A model generated the notes under the pieces. The model did not search any database. It worked only from the letters and a program-made list of their open reading frames with translations, and was not told where the DNA came from. A program made the translations under genes and the position numbers. Below are positions 2,998 to 6,120 of a stretch of 6,120 bases of DNA, one piece after another. Position 1 is the stretch's first letter; the number at the start of each line of letters is the position of its first letter. Origin of the DNA: Lysobacterales bacterium (GTDB lineage: Bacteria > Pseudomonadota > Gammaproteobacteria > Xanthomonadales > Marinicellaceae); NCBI GenBank assembly GCA_027083915.1, contig JALWML010000169.1, positions 1-6,120 on the forward strand. Reading direction: 5' to 3'.

Positions 2998-5670
2998 CTA
3001 AATATCGAAATCAATTTCGCTTAATGGATCAACTATTTTTTTTTGACTCTTTAACTTGGGGTCTACCTTAGACTCTTTTTGAGACTTTGCTTCGGTCTTT
3101 GACTTGGCTTCAGTCTTTGACTTAGACTCTTCCTTTGGCTTTGCTTCAGTCTTTGGCTTAGCTTCAGCTTTAGGCTTAGTTTCTGTCTTTGGCTTTGCTT
3201 CAGCCTTTGGTTTAGACTCTGCCTTTGGCTTTGCTTCAGCTTTTGGGTTAGCTTCAGCTTTTGGTTTTGCTTCAGTCTTTGACTTTGCTTCTGCCTTTGG
3301 CTTTGCTTCAGCTTTAGGCTTTGCTTCAGCTTTAGGCTTTGCTTCAGTCTTTGGTTTTGCTTCAGTCTTTGGCTTTGTTTCAGTCTTTGGCTTAGTTTCA
3401 GCTTTTGGCTTAGCTTCAGCTTTTGGCTTAGCTTCAGTCTTTGGCTTAGCTTCAGTCTTTGGCTTTGCATCGGTCTTTGGCTTTGCTTCATTTTTTGACT
3501 TAGCTTCAGTCTTTGACTTATCTTCAATTTTAGGTGTTTTTACCTGTTCTTTGATTGCTACAACCTCATTTCCTGAGCTCTTTTGGGCTTTTTTAGCTGC
3601 ATAAGATGCCACACTTCCTAAAGGTCTTTGCAATATCTCATCATTAGACTTAACTGCTTCAACTTCTTTATCTATAGGGTTAGCACTCTTTTGTTGAGGC
3701 TTAACATTTGCCGACTGCTTTTGTTGTTGAGGCTTCTGTTGCTGAGGCTTTTGCCCTTGTGGTTTTTGATTTTGCTTGGGTTGGTGCTTTTGCGATCCTT
3801 TATTTTGTGGCTGATTTTTATTATGTTGCGGCTTTTTATTTTGTGGCTGTTTTTTATGCTGCGGTTTCTTAGGCTGGTTCTTTGTATTGCCTTTATTCTG
3901 ATTATTAGCTTTTTTATGTGGTGGCTTTTTATAAGCTTGTTTATTATTTTTATGCTGCTTATTAGGTTGAGGTTTTGATTTCTCAACTTTTTCATCTGAA
4001 CTTGATGTAAATAAACTAAGCAACCAACTTTTTAAACCACTCTCACTTTTCCTTTCTGGAACTTGAGACTGAGGAGCAAGTACATCAACTGCTGCCTTTT
4101 GACGGCGAGGCTGGTGTTGCATGGATTTATTCTCAGCTTCTTCTTCACTTTCTGGTTTATGGAGCTCAATAGTATTAATATCAAAATTTTTCGATTCTGC
4201 TTTTTTAAGTCTATTTATATCAAACTGTGGCGATTGGTAATGCTCGTTTGCCACTATGTACATAGGTACCGAGTGTCTCTTTTCGAGTGCCGTTAATTCA
4301 TCCCTCTTATCATTGATTATAAAATTAGCAACCTTGGTAGGTACTTGCGCAATAACTTTACCTGTGCCAGGCTTCATTGCTTCTTCTTCTAAAATACGTA
4401 AGATAGAAACGGATAATGATTCAATATTACGAATAAATCCATGCCCTGAACAACGAGGACAGACAAATTGGCTAGATTCGTTAATAGAGGATTTTAATCG
4501 TTGACGAGACATTTCAAGCAAACCAAATTTTGATATTTTGCTTGTTTGTACACGTGCTCTGTCATTGCTTACTGCTTCCGCCAGTTGTTGTTCAACTGCT
4601 CGTTGATTTTTGTGGTTACGCATATCTATAAAATCAATAACGACCAAACCACCCAAATCACGAATACGCATTTGTCGTGCTATTTCATCTGCCGCTTCAA
4701 GATTTGTATTAAGTGCTGTTTCTTCAATATCTGCACCTTTTGTCGCACGAGCTGAGTTAATATCAATAGCAATCATGGCTTCAGTATGATCAATAACTAA
4801 TGATCCACCTGAAGGCAAATGCACTTCACGTGAGAACGCCGATTGTATTTGTGATTCAATTTGATAACGTGAAAACAATGGAATGGTGTCATTATAATAA
4901 GACAACTTTTTGAGATTATGCGGCATCACTTGCTGCATAAAATCACGAGTTTTTTCATAAATTTCTTTGTCATCAATCAAAATTTCGCCAACATCTGGAC
5001 GTAAATAATCACGTATGGCGCGAATTTCTATGGCACTTTCTTGGTATAAAAAGCGCGGTGCTTTTATATTGGCAGCTGCTGATTTAATGGCAGTCCACAC
5101 TTGATCAAGGTAGTTTAAATCCCATTCGATTTCTTCTACACTTCGACCGATACCAGCTGTTCGGACAATAACGCCAGAATCTTTTGGCTGTTTGACTTGA
5201 TTTAGTACCGCTTTTAATTCTTGTCGCGCTTTGCCTTCAATTCTTCTAGATATACCACCAGCCTTTGGATTTTCCGGCATATAGACTAAGTAACGACCCG
5301 CTAAGCTGATATAAGTTGTAATGGCAGCGCCTTTATTTCCACGCTCTTCCTTGTTAACTTGAATAATAACTTCTGTGCCTTCTTTAATGGCAACATTGAT
5401 AGGTGGGCGCTCTTTGGCTTTATTGGCAGCTTCGGTATAGTAGTTTCGGCTAATTTCTTTATAAGGTAAAAATCCGTGACGGTTAGCGCCGTATTCTACA
5501 AATGCGGCCTCCAAACTGGGTTCAACACGTGTAATTTTTCCTTTGTAAATATTTCCTTTTTTTCGATCTTCACCGGGGACATCTATATCGAGGTTATAGA
5601 GTTTTTGACCATCTGCTAAAGCAACGCGTATTTCTTCTGAATGCGTTGCATTAATTAACATTCTTTTCAT
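2998..5670 (-). CDS. rne: Ribonuclease E with a repeat-rich C-terminal tail
   Basis: Essential endoribonuclease for mRNA decay and rRNA/tRNA processing, and the scaffold of the degradosome; 890 residues against 1061 in E. coli. The N-terminus MKRMLINATHSEEIRVAL fixes the start; AGGA (minus strand, 5682-5679) lies 8 bases before the ATG. Catalytic half: S1 domain about 36-118 (Phe57, Phe67, Lys113), 5'-monophosphate sensor Arg170/Thr171, DNase I-like domain with Mg-binding Asp303 and Asp346, Zn-link CPRC (Cys404, Cys407), small domain to about 510. Tail: a predicted amphipathic membrane-anchor helix GLKSWLLSLFTSS (545-557), a K/Q/N/P tract (564-664), an ordered-looking island (667-710), 24 hexapeptide repeats plus one degenerate (718-867), and an acidic end IVDPLSEIDFDI. 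No recognisable RhlB, enolase or PNPase site is seen. Length and tail exclude RNase G. It is convergent with the hemerythrin operon and stands alone. Confidence 0.97.
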   Translation of the reverse strand: MKRMLINATHSEEIRVALADGQKLYNLDIDVPGEDRKKGNIYKGKITRVEPSLEAAFVEYGANRHGFLPYKEISRNYYTEAANKAKERPPINVAIKEGTEVIIQVNKEERGNKGAAITTYISLAGRYLVYMPENPKAGGISRRIEGKARQELKAVLNQVKQPKDSGVIVRTAGIGRSVEEIEWDLNYLDQVWTAIKSAAANIKAPRFLYQESAIEIRAIRDYLRPDVGEILIDDKEIYEKTRDFMQQVMPHNLKKLSYYNDTIPLFSRYQIESQIQSAFSREVHLPSGGSLVIDHTEAMIAIDINSARATKGADIEETALNTNLEAADEIARQMRIRDLGGLVVIDFIDMRNHKNQRAVEQQLAEAVSNDRARVQTSKISKFGLLEMSRQRLKSSINESSQFVCPRCSGHGFIRNIESLSVSILRILEEEAMKPGTGKVIAQVPTKVANFIINDKRDELTALEKRHSVPMYIVANEHYQSPQFDINRLKKAESKNFDINTIELHKPESEEEAENKSMQHQPRRQKAAVDVLAPQSQVPERKSESGLKSWLLSLFTSSSDEKVEKSKPQPNKQHKNNKQAYKKPPHKKANNQNKGNTKNQPKKPQHKKQPQNKKPQHNKNQPQNKGSQKHQPKQNQKPQGQKPQQQKPQQQKQSANVKPQQKSANPIDKEVEAVKSNDEILQRPLGSVASYAAKKAQKSSGNEVVAIKEQVKTPKIEDKSKTEAKSKNEAKPKTDAKPKTEAKPKTEAKPKAEAKPKAETKPKTETKPKTEAKPKTEAKPKAEAKPKAEAKPKAEAKSKTEAKPKAEANPKAEAKPKAESKPKAEAKPKTETKPKAEAKPKTEAKPKEESKSKTEAKSKTEAKSQKESKVDPKLKSQKKIVDPLSEIDFDI
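3036..3044 (-). other. A9 homopolymer near the 3' end of rne
   Basis: The coding strand has nine consecutive A residues, read as the end of a Gln codon, two Lys codons and the start of an Ile codon (residues 876-879). Loss of one A would give CAA AAA AAA TAG and gain of one would give AAT AGT TGA, so either slip stops translation at once and removes the last 12 residues. Polymerase slippage on such tracts is known in AT-rich bacteria; its occurrence here is inferred. Confidence 0.6.
3070..3519 (-). repeat. 18-bp tandem repeats encoding KPKTEA-type hexapeptides in the RNase E tail
   Basis: Twenty-five consecutive 18-base units encode residues 718-867. The first 24 follow K-(P/S)-K-(T/A)-E-(A/T/S) with rare changes (Asp in unit 3, Asn at the first position of unit 16, Glu in unit 22); the last, KSQKES, is degenerate. 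Units are nearly identical at DNA level (the plus strand shows GCTTCAGTCTTTGGCTTA-like blocks), so copy number could change by slippage without shifting the frame. Alternating Lys and Glu would give a charged, extended or helical linker between the island at 667-710 and the terminal motif. Confidence 0.92.
3679..3981 (-). other. Lys/Gln/Asn/Pro-rich low-complexity tract of RNase E
   Basis: Residues 564-664 are almost entirely K, Q, N, P and H (for example KKPQHKKQPQNKKPQ and KPQQQKPQQQ). The tract follows the predicted membrane helix, the position where E. coli RNase E has its arginine-rich RNA-binding region, so it may bind RNA through lysines. It contains no Arg, probably an effect of the AT bias. 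Short KPQQQ-type units suggest slippage. Confidence 0.75.
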
Positions 5671-6120
5671 TTGTAATTTCCTGTTTTGATGCTCACACAG
5701 GTAAGAAAACGCCTTAAATACAGGCTGTTACAGCTAGAACTGCTGCAGTAAATTGGTTATTGTCAAGCATGGTTTATTCCATCCCATGCGTTATTTGCCC
5801 ACATTTAAGCGCTCAAATTACTATTTATGTTTTCCAACATTTTCCCAATAAAAGCAATCCATTGCCTTTTTAACTTATCTTGTGTGTGCATTTATTTTTA
5901 AAATGCTGATTAATATTTTGTCATCTAAAATGAGTTAGATTAACTCCTTGTGCACTGTATTTAATATACTCAACCTGTGTCTCTGGGCTGCTTGCTTCCT
6001 GCATTGAAAATCTTTTGTCATGAATCATTTAAAATATTCATCAAACTGTTCAGATAATTCTCTTGATTACCTGATTATAATCTTTTTATATCTATTTAGA
6101 TTTTATATCTGTTTAAATAG
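5671..6120 (-). promoter_or_regulatory. 450-base region upstream of rne: leader and promoter, no convincing gene
   Basis: No frame here has both a ribosome site and protein-like content, so the region is read as the rne leader and promoter. Close to the gene is a cluster of short GCTG/CAGC elements (5724-5749) that can pair in mutually exclusive ways, and a 6-bp hairpin GCATGG/CCATGC (5767-5772 and 5784-5789). Promoter candidates on the minus strand are weak: TTGACA (5766-5761) has no matching -10; ATGACA (5924-5919) with TAAAAA (5900-5895, 18-base spacer) is possible; a perfect TATAAT (6079-6074) lacks a -35. Family knowledge: E. coli rne has a long, structured leader through which RNase E controls its own mRNA. 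A similar role here is inferred from length and position only. Confidence 0.45.
6084..6117. repeat. Two-copy 17-bp tandem repeat at the right edge
   Basis: Two adjacent 17-base units (6084-6100 and 6101-6117) share TTTTATATCT and match at 15 of 17 positions. A third copy does not begin in the remaining 3 bases. The DNA is very AT-rich, so this may be simple slippage. No function is assigned. Confidence 0.55.

Noticed and set aside
3063..3527. Minus-strand 154-codon frame rich in SQRLKQ repeats
   Set aside because: It is the shifted frame of the same rne repeat tract, open only because of the repeat.
3104..3604. Plus-strand 166-codon frame rich in FGFASVFGLAS repeats
   Set aside because: It is the antisense shadow of the 18-bp repeats in rne: a period divisible by three keeps other frames free of stops. 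No ribosome site or independent coding signal.
3628..3978. Plus-strand 116-codon Leu/Phe-rich frame resembling a membrane protein
   Set aside because: It is the antisense of the Lys/Gln/Asn tract of RNase E; the hydrophobicity is a complement effect of A-rich codons.
5738..5766. Minus-strand TTGACA (5766-5761) as a full sigma-70 promoter for rne
   Set aside because: No hexamer resembling TATAAT occurs 16-18 bases downstream (GCAGTT at 17), so only the -35 match is present.
6020..6120. Plus-strand ATG frame open to the right edge, a possible divergent gene such as rluC
   Set aside because: There is no ribosome site, the residues (many I, L, F, Y, N) look like translated AT-rich noncoding DNA, and they do not resemble an RluC start. 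Sequence beyond the edge would decide.

Overview
The window comes from an AT-rich gammaproteobacterium. The strongest evidence is a gammaproteobacterial-type RNase E whose catalytic residues fall almost exactly at the E. coli positions. A ZntR/PbrR-type MerR regulator and a pair of bacteriohemerythrins fit the same picture. The AT bias, Lys/Asn-rich proteins and O2-binding hemerythrins would suit a marine or microaerobic lineage such as sulfur oxidisers or symbionts, but that placement is inference only.

Layout from left to right. (1) Bases 1-97, minus strand: the first 32 codons of a lipoprotein that runs off the left edge. (2) Bases 98-234: a divergent control region with a near-canonical MerR-type promoter (20-bp spacer containing a dyad). 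(3) Bases 235-1837, plus strand: a two-gene metal-resistance operon, a ZntR-like MerR sensor followed 16 bases later by a COG0701/SO_0444-type permease with five Cys-Cys pairs in its central loop. (4) Bases 1838-2034: a regulatory gap with a 9/10 match to an FNR/ANR box, a perfect TATAAT and a long dyad. (5) Bases 2035-2927, plus strand: two translationally coupled bacteriohemerythrins. (6) Bases 2928-2997: a convergent gap with an 11-bp hairpin. (7) Bases 2998-5670, minus strand: rne, encoding an 890-residue RNase E with a conserved catalytic half and an unusual lysine-rich tail containing about 24 tandem hexapeptides. (8) Bases 5671-6120: about 450 bases with no convincing gene, presumably the rne leader and promoter.

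The sensor probably binds a thiophilic divalent metal (Zn, Cd or Pb) in the cytoplasm, switches on its own operon from the distorted promoter, and so raises the level of the permease, whose Cys pairs may collect metal for export. The hemerythrins probably store or deliver O2, or sense it, and the FNR-like site suggests induction when O2 is low. RNase E is the housekeeping mRNA-decay and rRNA-processing nuclease. Its tail carries a predicted membrane-anchor helix, a K/Q/N/P tract, a short ordered-looking island, the repeats, and a terminal acidic motif placed just after an A9 tract.

No mobile element, CRISPR array, tRNA or rRNA is visible. The least conventional items are the RNase E tail with its slippery A9 tract, the FNR-like site and dyad in front of the hemerythrin pair, and the Cys-pair loop of the permease. 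None of these amounts to a demonstrably new system.
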